This document shows positions 1 through 12,000 of a stretch of 64,000 nucleotides of DNA, in pieces. A program made the position numbers and the translations under genes. Source of the DNA: Terebella lapidaria (taxonomy: Eukaryota > Annelida > Polychaeta > Terebellida > Terebellidae); the NCBI GenBank assembly GCA_949152475.1, contig OX424555.1, positions 16,324,868 through 16,388,867 on the forward strand, read 5' to 3'. The first letter of the stretch is position 1; each line of letters begins with the position of its first letter. A model generated the notes under the pieces. It saw nothing but the letters and a program-made list of their open reading frames with translations. It did not search any database and was not told where the DNA came from.

Positions 1-3000
1 TGGTCCCATTCAGCAACATAAAATGCCTGGGAATAGCCTTAATGTATGCCATTTGAATATACAAAGTATCAAGCGCAATGCTGATAAGATGAACCAATTA
101 TCTCTGCAGCTTGGTGGTGTGTATGACATCATCACGTTATCGGAGACTTGGCTCGAACCTGGCATTCCGAATGACGAATATAAAATTCAGGGTTATCATC
201 CCATTTTCCGGCGAGACCGGCCTAACAATATCCCTGGAGGAGGCGTTGCTGTCTGGGTATCTTGTGACCTAGTGGCACGAAGACGTTATGATCTGGAGTT
301 AGCCGATATCGAGGCGATGTGGCTTGAAGTGAGGTCTCACAACAATGTATTTTTACTGAGCACCATCTATCGTCCTCCCTCTTCCAAAATTTCATTTTAG
401 GATAATTTGCAAGTCATGTTGGATAACACGAAACACACTGGTATTCAACATGTGATGTTAATTGGTGACTTTAATTCCGATGATAACACCCGAGAAGGTG
501 TGAATTTCAATACTTTCATTAATGCGAATCAGTTGGCTTCACACATAAATGAACCAACACGCATTACACAGAGAACTGCTACCTGCCTAGATCGGATTAT
601 TAGCAACATGACTGATTTTGTGAAAGATATGAGAGTCCTTGCTCCTTTACACAATAATGATCATTGCACAATAGGTATAACGCTGAATTTCACTGTGAAG
701 AGAAGCCGGTGTTATACACGTGTAATGTGGGATTACAACCGAGCGGATGTCACTGGTCTTTGCGCTCACCTTGCCGATGTTCCATGGAACGCTATCTGTG
801 ACAATTATGTGGACATAGATAAAGCGACAGAGGCATGGACAGAAACCATGACGGTCGCAGCCAAACAATACATACCAAACAGAATTGTCTGTGTACGTCG
901 CAATGACAAACCTTGGTACTCTACCGGCTTGAGACGACTGAGACGCAAAGTTCACAGAAGTCATAAACGAGCCAAAACTTCGAAAACAGATGCCAATTGG
1001 TCGGCATACCGTAAACTTCGTAATGAATATATACAACAATGTCGTGACGCCCAGGATAGATATGACACAGAACAAATCAGAAAATTATCTGACTGCAACT
1101 TTTCATCGAATGACTATTGGAAGTTGTTCAAGTCTGTGTTGGGTGTCAGTGTTAATCAGTCATGTCCTGCATTACACGATGCTGATCACATCGTTAATGA
1201 GCCTCTTGACAAATGTAACTTGTTCAATGATATATTTTTATCGAAATCCACAATAGATGATTCATCGGGCTATTTACCAGATTTCGATCAATCTGATAGT
1301 GCCCCATCGTTATCATCGATCGATATAACTGAGCGTTAAATCACTGAACAGTTATCTTTGTTGAATCCTTCCAAAGCCTATGGTCCGGATGGAATTGGTC
1401 CTAGGTTGCTGAGGATGACAAAACATGTTATCCTTGAACCGTTACTAAACATTTTCAACACCAGTTTGAAACAAAAGAAAATGCCGGCCATATGGAAGCG
1501 TGCAAACGTAATACCTATTTATAAGAAAGGGGACCGCAGTGATCCTTCTAACTATAGACCGGTCTCCCTGCTAAATACCACTTCAAAGGTATTTGAGAAA
1601 ATCATTTTAAAATATATTTTCAATCATTTACGCGACATTTCTGCTCTATCTAAGTGGCAGTCAGGTTTTATGCCAGGTTCTTCAACCATGTGCCAACTAC
1701 TTGAGGTATATCATAAATTCTGCCAACAAGTGGACAATGGCAAAGAAGTACGTGTAGTATTCCTTGATATCAGTAGAGCCTTTGATCGTGTCTGGCACAA
1801 AGGTCTGTTGTATAAACTAAAGAGAGTCGGTATCCAGGGTGAAGTCCTCTGCTGGCTGAGTGATTACTTGGATCACCGACAACAACGTGTAAGCTTAGAT
1901 GGTGTAAACTCCCAATGGGGAACCATCTCCGCTGGCGTGCCCCAAGGTTCTATTTTGGGTCCGTTGTTATTTTTGATATTTATTAATGACATCACTGAGG
2001 TCGTTCAATTCACACAGCTTCGACTGTTTGCGGATGATACGTGCCTATTCATTACGGTGGACAATCGCCAGCAAACTCACGAGCTTGTTGAACACGATCT
2101 TGAGGCTTTACATGATTGGTCAAACAAATGGCTTGTGTCATTCAATGTTCCGAAGACCAAGTCGCTAATTGTGAGTAAAAGGAATGACAGACACCTGCAT
2201 CAAGTGCTCACTATGAACAGCACTGTCATTGACGAAGTAGCCTCCCATAAGCATTTGGGGATAACTCTCTCACACGATTTGACTTGGAACAGTCATATCG
2301 ATGAAATGGTTGTCAAGGCAATGCAGAGACTCAATATTTTGCAGTGTTTCAAGTTTAAGCTTTCTAGAAGTAATTTAGAACGCTTTTATATATCTTTCGT
2401 CTTGCCTTTGTTGGAACACGGCGATATCCTCTGGGATGGCGCACCTGAATACGAACTTGCGAAACTGGACAAAGTCCAAGCACGAGCAATGCGTATTATA
2501 ACGGGTGCTACCGAACATTCTTCTGTCCAGGGAATGTACGAGGATCTGGGTTGGATACCATTGGCATTGAGACGGAAAATTCATCGTTTAAAATGGTATT
2601 ACAAAATCCATATCCAGATTGTTCCAGAATATCTGTACGATCTACTGACACCTAAGGTCAGTGATCGTAACACATACTCGACACGTAATAGTCATGACCG
2701 GACTCTCTATAGGTCGAGGAAACAGATATTCCAAAAATCATTCTTCCCTCAGACCACTAAGGACTGGAATGATTTACCTATGAGTATTCGCGAAGCTCCA
2801 ACCGTTGGTTCGTTTGTGAATAGGCTGAAACGCCATATTGGCAGACCAACCAAAAGGAAATGGTTTGGGGTAGGTGATCGCTTATGTGATGTCCACTTGA
2901 CTCGCATGAGATTAGGTTGCAGTTCTCTGAAGGCTCATCTGTACTACAACTTACATGTTGAAACTAGTCCCAAATGTGCATGTGGAGCACTCAGTGAAGA

Positions 3001-3330
3001 TCCTACACATTATTTACTGAAGTGCCCGCTGTTTGATCACCAGCGCAAAGATCTGGAAACCAATCTTTCGAATTTTTTACCTCTCAGTACTGAGCTACTT
3101 CTATACGGGGAGGGGACATTTATTGACAACGTCAATTGTTTCATTACGCGTTGCGTACAATATTTCATCAAGGACACCAAACGTTTCTTTTGACTGGCTA
3201 CACATAAGCCTATAAGGAGTGATTACGTGCTGTGCCAATTTGCGAGATATAATTTCATGAGTCCATTGTTGCTCTCACTTGGTTATTTTCATGCCTATTA
3301 AAAATATTAGTTATTCGATAAAGACGGCAA
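1..3330 (+). mobile_element. Non-LTR retrotransposon (LINE), CR1/Jockey group, 5' end outside window
   Basis: The element enters from the left edge and its protein region ends at 3193; the 3' untranslated tail runs to an unclear point (I see no long poly-A or clean simple repeat). The encoded protein has an APE-type endonuclease followed by a reverse transcriptase and a C-terminal zinc-knuckle-like segment, the order known for CR1, Jockey and related LINEs. No RNase H domain is visible. Clade assignment within the group is inference and would need a tree. Confidence 0.9.
23..3193 (+). pseudogene. LINE ORF2: endonuclease-reverse transcriptase, one frame with two in-frame stops
   Basis: The three open stretches 23-400, 407-1339 and 1358-3193 all lie in the same reading frame, so this is one ORF of about 1057 codons interrupted by TAG at 398-400 and TAA at 1337-1339, with no frameshift. 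The frame is also open from base 2, so the true start may lie outside the window. Endonuclease motifs in order: HLNIQS, LSETWL, YRPPSS, GDFN and NDHC (residues ~10-220). Reverse transcriptase motifs: RPVSLL, QSGFMPGSS, FLDISRAFDRVWH, GVPQGSILGPLLF, LFADDTCLF, HLGITL (residues ~500-760). Near residues 985-1010 a CACG..H....C cluster fits the C-terminal zinc-binding segment seen in this group. The protein would nick target DNA and reverse transcribe its RNA in place. Two point stops in an otherwise conserved frame indicate a recently dead copy. Confidence 0.9.
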
Positions 3331-3689
3331 TAATAATGATAATATCAGTAGATGTTTATGATTAGCTCACATTTTTCTCACAATATCAAAGGTGTCTGAA
3401 TAATATTATGCATTGATATTAAATATTGAAATTTTGAAATGTTAAAATATGTAAATTTGTATGGCTTCTTTATTAATATTGCTGATATGTGCTGTCACCT
3501 TCACTTAGAATGCCTTCATATATTAAATACCATTTAATGCTGCCCTAATCATGTATATATGTACATACTGCTGCGTTATTTTGTTATTCTGTTATATAGC
3601 ACCGTGTATATATGTTACAAGCAGAGACCTTAAAATAGGGGCGACCCTGCTGGTCGATGTATTGTTTTCATTCAATAAATATGTTTATA
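3331..3689. other. LINE 3' flank, AT-rich, no gene seen
   Basis: AT-rich sequence after the LINE stop codon. It may include the LINE 3' UTR (AATAAA near 3675), but no boundary, target duplication or gene could be recognised. Confidence 0.4.
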
Positions 3690-4275
3690 CCAATAGAATG
3701 TTTTATTCGCGAATAGAACGTTTTATTCGCGAATAGAACGTTTTATTCGCAAATAGAATAGTTTTATTCGCAAATAGAATGTTTTATTCGTGAATAGAAT
3801 GTTTTATTCGCGAATAGAACGTTTTATTCACGAATAGAACGTTTTATTCGTGAATAGAATGTTTTATTCGTGAATAGAACGTTTTATTCGCGAATAGAAC
3901 GTTTTATTCGCAAATAGAATAGTTTTATTCGCGAATAGAACGTTTTATTCGTCAATAGAATGTTTTATTCGCGAATAGAACGTTTTATTCGCGAATAAAA
4001 CTGTTAATTCGCCTCGGCGAACTGCTAACTCGCCTCAGCGAACTGTGGTTGCCATTTAGATGTGTTACACAACTGGCCTTTTAGTAGTTAGCAGAGGCGA
4101 GTTAGCAGTTTGCCGAGGCGAGTTAACAGTTCGCCGAGGCGAGATAACAATTGGCCGAGGCGAGATAACAGTTCGCCGAGGCGAGAAAGCAATTGGCCGA
4201 GGCGAGATAGCAGTTGCCTGCTATTTTAGAACGTTTTATTCGCGAATATAATAGTTTTATTCACGAATAGAATAT
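3690..4275. repeat. Composite minisatellite with inverted core
   Basis: Bases ~3695-4000 hold about 15 copies of a 20-21-bp unit built on GTTTTATTCGCGAATAGAAC, itself containing the palindrome ATTCGCGAAT. Bases ~4080-4215 hold about seven 21-bp copies of a GCCGAGGCGAGTTAGCAGTT-like unit. The same second unit occurs in inverted orientation at ~4005-4047, so the centre can fold back on itself around 4048-4078. The first unit returns at 4230-4272. A 63-codon open frame through the second block encodes a heptad repeat (RGE at each step) only because 21 is a multiple of three; it is not called a gene. Confidence 0.85.
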
Positions 4276-6209
4276 TTAGCTATTTTTTTAAATTGGTGTC
4301 CTGCAAAAAAAATTTAGATGTCACATATCAGCCACCGTATCATGCCCCATTAACTTGCCGCACAATTTATCCTAGACAAACACAACGTTTGGGAGATGAA
4401 GTCCTATAGATACAGCTTGGGTTTGTGAGCATATAAGATACATTGTATTTTTGGTGTCCTTGTTCTCAGGTTTCCTTCATTGGTCAAACTCAATATCGTA
4501 GCATTTGTACATTTCGCATCAGAGAAAAGGGCCACACAGAAGTTGAAATACTTAAAATATAGCTATGGGATATGTTCAGTTATGTGTGACTGCAATGGGA
4601 CATCAGAGAACATACGAATGATGTTTTTTTGCGAGCAGAGCATGTACAAACAATTCTTACACACCATGATGAAATGCACAGTAATCACAAGCACTTCCAT
4701 GCCAAATCTCAATCTTCCATATGTCATGCATACCACATAGTGCAAATTTAAAACTGTTGTCTTTTGTTTCCGGTGCTTAAATGCTACAAACTTCCAAAGG
4801 CTGATACATGAAGGGCAGCACATTCCGTTCAGTAAGCCTTTCGTGGCAGGCCCATTCAATCAGTTGATGGTTTCGTAGTTCTACACAAGAATCATAGCTG
4901 GTCGGAAAAATAATTTCGAGAGTATTTTCCCCATGGGTTTCTCAGAATGCGTTTAAGAAGTCTCCCCTTCGGATAGACAACAATATCACAGTTGTGTGAA
5001 TATGTTTTAACGGTTCGTCTATAATCAGTATTATATGCGTGTATCTTTGTTTTACTCGATGTTAGTTTTATTAAATCGTTTATGCCCGATTTTAGTGTCG
5101 TTAGAAAACCTTTATATCACTTTGTATTTATTCATGACCAGATTAACACAATATGAAATATAATCAAAATTATAACATGTAGAGCAATATAATTTGGGAA
5201 TGTCAAACACTGGCGCTTTCCACGTTGAGCACTTTTTGACAACCAATCCCCGTATATACCGACGTCTGGAACATTTCCGACGAGCATTGTGTCGAGGAGA
5301 CAGGTGCTCAATACAGTAACAAAATTTTGTATCAGTTGAAATGAGTTTATAGCGAATTACTTCGCTAAAATATACACCTGATTTAACATAAAATCATAGT
5401 AAAATGCGTACAGAGCGACATGCACAGTGACATGTGTGTACTCATGAGTTTTATATTTACAATTGATCCACAGGCTAGATACAAATTTACATGATGCAAA
5501 GCCAATAGACTGATCGATTTTTTACGCTGAAAAAATACATCTGATTTAACTCGAGAACACAGTGACATATTTTCACAGTGCATATCAGTTCGGACACAAA
5601 CCTATAGACAACTAGACGATTCGGTCGCCGACGACCGCGTGGGTGTATCCCCCTGATGCCCTATCATCCCTGTTGCCCAAGTTCAAGCTATGTTAATTCA
5701 GACCACCTTTAATCATTTACTACTGGGTTACTCTTGGGTCACTGTCTTTCATCAATGTAAGTTAAGTTAAGTTCATCATAGTTAAGTTCCAGGCCTTACT
5801 ATTTTCAGTCCATGCAGTAATAATGTTAACAATAATTGAAATATTTGTTAACTTTTTTCTTAGCAAATATTTTCAGAGAATCTTTTTACCAGAATGGAAT
5901 GAGAAACCCAAACCCCAACATTACAGATGATTTCTGTATCCACATTCGTTGATAACGAATTTGTTTTAACCTTTGTAAATATTATTACTAAATGTATCAA
6001 ATCTGTACCAGACAAAAGCTTTGCCTTGTTTAGTTCAATAATGAATGTTTCTCATCTTAACTATTTTTATTATGGGCAACAATAGACTAAACTAGTTAAA
6101 TTCATGTTAACTTATTCAATAATAGTAATCTGTTTTTGCCCAAAACCATCATGACCATCCGACATCTGGGTTAAGTATGCATAGTATAAAAATAAGTTAT
6201 GGTGGGCAA
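4276..6209. other. Intergenic, no gene recognised
   Basis: About 1.9 kb of AT-rich sequence. Only short unconvincing open frames are present (for example 98 codons on the minus strand at 4563-4859). Nothing recognisable as an exon, RNA gene or element end. Confidence 0.4.
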
Positions 6210-9200
6210 GGAAAGACAAGGTTTCTATGTCCATGCCCAGGTAGTGACCCTCTGAGCCCGGAGAAGATATCACTGCTCAGAAGTTAATGATCACGCCCAG
6301 CTGTTGACAGGGCTGGAAAATCAGGTTGGTGTACTTCTGCAGATCCGAACCTGTAGTCAGCCAGTCATCCAGGTACGTCGTGAGACGAATACCCCGACAG
6401 TGCACCCAAATCGGAATCGGCTGGAACACCCTGGTGAACGGGTACAAGGCCATAGACAGATATCCGGGTGTGATCTTGACTGTGCTTTTGTACCATCGAG
6501 ATCAGTGTGACTCGATATTGATTCTGCAATCAGAATGTAATCCTGGGGTAGGGCAGGTTCAAGTCAAGATCACGTCAGCCGATCGTATGAGTTTGACAAT
6601 GCACATACACTTTCTGTATGCAATATATAAATAGGTCTGTACATTGATCTTGCAAGAGCTGAATATGATTGTGTTACAATATTTCACATATATCCTTCCA
6701 TGCTTTTTCTTTTTTACTGATGATCGTGCTGTTATCGTCTTTTATGATTGTCTTGGCTTTTGTGTCAGAACAGCTCTTGACCTGAACGTCACCTCTTCAA
6801 GGGTACCACATTCTGACTTCAAGCTGCTCTTCCACACGCACCTTGCGCAGAATTGCAGTCTGAGATGAGCAGGTTCATAACAATTACACAACATGAAACC
6901 AACGATTGGTTGTTGTACACCAATAAATGAAATGTCCAGGGGTGATCAACTGGTCATGTCACGGGCTCGTATAGGGCAAACATACTTTACTCAGGGTTAC
7001 CTGCTCCGTGGGGAGGAGGCCCCTGTGTGTGTGTGCCCGTGCGAGAGTGACTGACTGTTGAACATGCCCTGGTTCATAGTCAAGATTTGGCTGACACTCT
7101 TCATGAATTTTATGAATGTCAGTCAATATATGATATTTTAATGATATTAGCATTTATAAAATCCTCAAATTCCTTTTGGAAATTGGAAATTTGTATTTCT
7201 AGACGTGTAGTTTATTATTCTAGTCATTAAGAATGTTGATAGTCATTTATTGATTTCACGAGTTATCTTGCAATTTTTACCTTTCACTACAGACTCGTAA
7301 AATATTCAGACTCTTTGAATTCTCGAACATAAGGTTTCAAAAATCTCAGCATTTTTATATTCTGGTTTGGCACTGAATTGGCCTTTTGCGCCCATAGTGC
7401 TGTTAAACTTTACTAATTCGTTTTCTCTTCCACTCTTCCTTGTCCAATCAATGATCCATTGATCATTGTTGGAGAAATTGGACATAAATCTCTCCACTCG
7501 AACCGTAGCCAACACCTCGAAGATGGATAGAGATATGAAAGTAGATATCCTTTAGATTATGGAAGAACGTTACGGGATCAATCCACGGAGTAGTGTTCCT
7601 TGATCAGGAATATGTTGAGTGGGGTACCATGGGTACCCTGAATAGTCAGCTGTGAAAGCCTGTGTGAGATCAGGGAAACCTGTTCTATAGCATGTGTCTA
7701 CAGCATCTGCGGAAACGAGACTGTCCAGGACCTGGAATTTCTCTGTCACTGGAGTGTAGGATGCAATTGTTATCAGGTATGGGGAGAAGGGAGTCGTCTG
7801 ACGGTATCATGTGTCCGTGTCGTCAGATCGCAGTTACGAGATCGTCCTTGAATTCTGTATCCCAGATTTGCCAGAACAGCTGAAGACGAGCTCCCCGGGG
7901 GATACATCTGTAGACTGGATCCTTGAGAGTGTGTGGGGCACATCAGTAGTGAACAGTTTAGTTAGTACCCGACAAGGAGCCTGCCCTGCCTCGTCGACCA
8001 CCACGGTAATATCTGGTGGGCGCCTTCTTCGGGACCTGGGCGTCATACTTCTCCTGTTGCTGGGAACCATACTGTTTTGTGGGGGATGTTCATAATCTCT
8101 GAGGGACCATGGAAATCTTGAATGGAGCTGCCGATGCCAGTTTCTTCTCTTGGCGCTCCACGATCTTGGCAAAGTTAAACTTGGTGAGCAGGTTGGCTTC
8201 CTGTGCAACTGCCTGCCCGGCCTTGATAAGCAACTCCGGGTCAGAGAGTTGATCTCCAAAACACAAATAGCCTTAAGTTTGGACTTGAATGCTACCAGCA
8301 ACTTGGAAGTTATCTTCTTGAGGAAGGCATCCCTGTGGCGAAGCATGACGCTGGTCCATACCACCTGGGACTCCTTAGAGATCTGACCAACTGCTTTGTT
8401 GATAGATGAGTATCCTCTTCATTCGATAGAGCTCTGAGACTTGGACTTGGATGGTGAACACCTGGTTGTTATCCTCCCAAGCAAGCTGGTTCACCAGTCA
8501 AGAGTCGAGAGCCAGTCGAGAGTTAGCGACCAGCTGGACACGTCGTCGTATGATTCATAGCTGCGTATCGTTGGAGAGGGAAATTGAGACACCTGTGGCC
8601 TTGAGCACAGGAAGGATGACAGCGATGTCCTCATTCACCACCGCTGCCGCTAGGGTGTCTGCAGGGTCATTGAGCTGGTAGTGCCCGAGCTCAGTAACAT
8701 GCACTGTTTACGCACTGTTTAAGTATAGTAATGGCATATGATTCTCGGGTCATTCTTGGTATTTGTCACCCTCAGTCACAACATATTTCTGCCCCAACCA
8801 TCAATGGCGCCATGAAAAGCAAACCCGAATGTTTTCAGACTGTCGTAGCCATCGCAGTGCCAAATATGATTGGGTCCCGCAGCAAAATACCTACGACGAT
8901 CAAGCCGCCGTCTTCGCTTCCAGACGTCCAGGCTTAATGATGCTTACAATATCCCTCACTGTCGCCCTAAAACGCACACAATATCATACATCTGTTTATT
9001 ATATATTTGAAATCCCATGTTTTGAGAATCCCTTGTCCGTCATCACTGGTCTTCGATCCTATGAGACTAGTAGACCGCACATTTAAACTCATGAACATGA
9101 TTTACAAAAATGAACATAATAGAAGCATATTCATAACAAATATTGAACTTCGTACAGTGAATACAGATCTACGCCGATAAAACGTTTTCACTCTTAGTCC

Positions 9201-12000
9201 GTATTCGTTCTGTATCCTCTTCCATATTCGAGTCCATTGTCCGATTCGAAATCTACTGCACAAATGATCTCGTCAATCGAGCTCTCGATTCCTCTCCATT
9301 TCAGACCTAGACGACGAAGTCGGTTCTCTAGTTGTCGAACGCTATGATAATGGTAATAATGGTTTTTTTTGCGGCCATCTTGTTTTTCAGAGCCCGATGT
9401 ATGTGTACGAAAAGTTTCATGATGATACCTTGGTACGTTTCAGAATAAAATACGTGACGTTGTTTCCCCCATGAAAAAAAGTGTTGTTTTTTTTGTGGCG
9501 CCCATCTTGTTTTTCCTATTTGACTGAAATTCAATAGCAGTCTACCTCAGGGCCCGATGTATGTGTATAATAAGTTCTGTGATGATATCATGGTACGCTT
9601 CAGAATAAAGTGTGTGACGTCTTTTTCCGGAAAAAAATAATGGGTTTTTTGCGGTCATCTTGTTTTTCTGATTCGGCTGAAATTCAATAGCAACTTACCT
9701 CAGGGCCCGATGTATGTGTACGAAAAGTTTCGTGATGATATCTTGGTACATTTCAGAATAAAGTGCGTGATGTTGTTTTCCTGGGAAAAAAAATGTTTTT
9801 TTTTTCCGATTGGCTGGAATTCAATAGCAATCTACCACGAGGCAATCTACCACGAAAAAAAAACATTATCCTCATGGTCGAACCAATCGTGACCTTCGTC
9901 CAGCAAATTGTCCTGGTCCAGTGTGTGGCCATGGATAGAGTCACCACAGTCCTCAAGGGAAACTTCCTAATGTGGTCGTCCTGGACGGTCTCCGACGGAC
10001 GGGTATAGTTGCCCTAGGGTACATGGTGAAGCAGTGCACTAATAGCCAATCATCACGTACGATCACTAAACAGCCGGAATAGGGCAGCTTCATCAGACGG
10101 CACCGGTCGAGTTCATGGTCCCAGTCTGGATGGTCTCAGAGATCCTGAACAGGATTGCAACTTTTTTAATGTTGTTCCTCTGCCCCTCCAAGCAATCCAT
10201 GCAGGAAGAGGAAGATTCTGGACACTTCCTCCTGTTGGTCAATAAACAATCCGTCCTCCCCTATCCCGGTCACAATTCATTTCAATCCACGCAAACGTGA
10301 CATCATTTGTCAATTGTTTCTCTGTGACTTGCAAAGTCTTCGATCGAACAGGCAAAAATTAATGTTATCCAGGGGCGGGTTTAGGGGGGCGAGAGAGTGC
10401 AAGTTGTAAATTCAATAATAAGAGCATTGAAGGCTCCACATCGAGAACGGATGAGGAATATACATCCATAACTCTGGGCCTTGATGTATACACCCTGACG
10501 TGTGTACGTATCTTCTTAACCATATCATCAATCTGCTGGGAAAACTAATTCCACAATCCAGGGGCCAGCGAGAACCTGAGGGAATCCCTGGAGATCGTAG
10601 GCTGTTGATAATCCCTTTCCGTAAAAGACCTAGCCTTCTTAGCTGGAGGAGGGGAATCAGAGCACGTCTCATCGCCAGATAGCCTCCTCACGAAATCCAG
10701 CTTATCAACCCATGGGCGCTTAAATGGATTAGCTGGATCCTCATCCTCCACAGACTGTGAGTCATCCTCACACAGGTGCTACCAAACGACAAGTACCCGG
10801 CTGGGGATCCTGCAAGGGAACGATCCCTTCATGCTGAACCGAGATGGGGAGAAGTAGCAGACGAAGCCAGAGGCTGACAGCGTTCAACTATGGGTCCCTG
10901 GGGGATGGGGAAAAAATATGTTCCAGTCTGCCCAAAAAGTATTTCCTGCATAGCCACCATGTCCGTCTTGACTTCATCCTTCGAGATGCAAGGAGGTGGA
11001 GTATCGGCAATGGAATGATAAACTGTGGAGACCGTAGTCAAAGGAGTCTTGGAGACCATGGGCAACTGCAGGACTACGGGACCTGAGGTACCATGCAGGC
11101 ACAGCAGGGTTGGGCATATCGTTGAAAATCAAGCCCAGACCCGCCGGAACCTCACCTTGTTCGAAATCCTTCGTGACTCGCGGAATAGAAGTCATTATGG
11201 AAAACAAAACGGACTTCTTTCTCGGTGCCGTGGAGACGTTAGAGACGTACTAAAAGTACGAAACCGGTTCCCAGGAACCGACAAACCATGTCCTGGGAAC
11301 CGTGAAAGTGAGACGCTGAAAGACAAAGACAAGTCTACACTTATAGCTGTAATAATTCGTAACAAGCGTACATCCTGCTCTCAGAGCTTCTGGGCACTCT
11401 TCTTATACCTAGACTTGCGACTAGAAGTAGCAGAGGAACTTGGGACAGGAGGAAGAGGTTTGGCCAACAGTCGTCGACTCATATACCACATTAATTTTGG
11501 CAGTAGATCGGCACAAATCTCTGCATAACCAGCAGTTGTGATGGAGTTCCCATTCTGGCAAAAATTGCTGGCACCCGACGCACTTCATATGTGAAGATAT
11601 CACAACTACAGGCGTCCGGTGGGCACTAATAGGGGAAGTACCTTGAATGATTTCACCTGAAATAGAACTCCGGACAGCCCAACGGTCTGCCAGAGCCTGT
11701 ACACACCATCCCAGGACGTGAGACTACAGTTCCACAGGGCGTCCGCCCCCGTATCGAAGTAGCCCCCCTCCTGGGCCCCCAATTGGAAATTGCCCTCGGG
11801 GTCCTCGCGGACCCTCTTAGCCAGGAAAAGTGGAACCCGAGTACATTTCCGTGCCAGCTGTCGTCCTCTCGCCTCGACTGCTCTGAGACAACTCTGAGGA
11901 AACAAGACAGGATGCTAGCTAGAAAGCTAACAGCGCACGAGAGCAAGGGTGTGACGCAAGACCATCGTTACAGTATAGTGGAGTGAGCAAAGACAATGCG
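6210..12000 (-). mobile_element. DIRS-like tyrosine-recombinase retroelement fossil, broken
   Basis: Minus-strand decayed element. The reverse-transcriptase part lies at about 6260-6490 and carries the YLDDWL signature with a preceding GIRL and a following LGVIIN, the form typical of DIRS-type reverse transcriptases. Upstream in element direction, scattered fragments look like the DIRS gag-like ORF: a cysteine/histidine cluster (HHNCWLC) near 11.5 kb, a basic SPPPAKKAR segment near 10.65 kb and an RHRDAFL segment near 8.3 kb. Recombinase and terminal repeats were not found. The element is old, with many breaks (more than ten), and other repeats sit inside it. Family call rests on the RT signature and gag-like traces; exact ends are guesses. 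Confidence 0.6.
9350..9860. repeat. Three tandem ~153-160-bp repeats inside the DIRS-like fossil
   Basis: A unit containing CCCGATGTATGTGTA, then GATGATA..TTGGTA and CAGAATAAAGTGCGTGA, starts at about 9393, 9553 and 9706, giving spacings of about 160 and 153 bp, with a poly-T/'cggccatcttgtttttc' segment between. A fragment of the same unit (CTTGGTACGTTTCAGAATAAA with flanks) also occurs at ~40430-40500 and ~42590-42655 upstream of the SGNH genes, so this is a dispersed family. Confidence 0.75.

Noticed and set aside
4060-4251. 63-codon heptad-repeat protein
   Set aside because: Produced by a 21-bp minisatellite; no start or promoter context.
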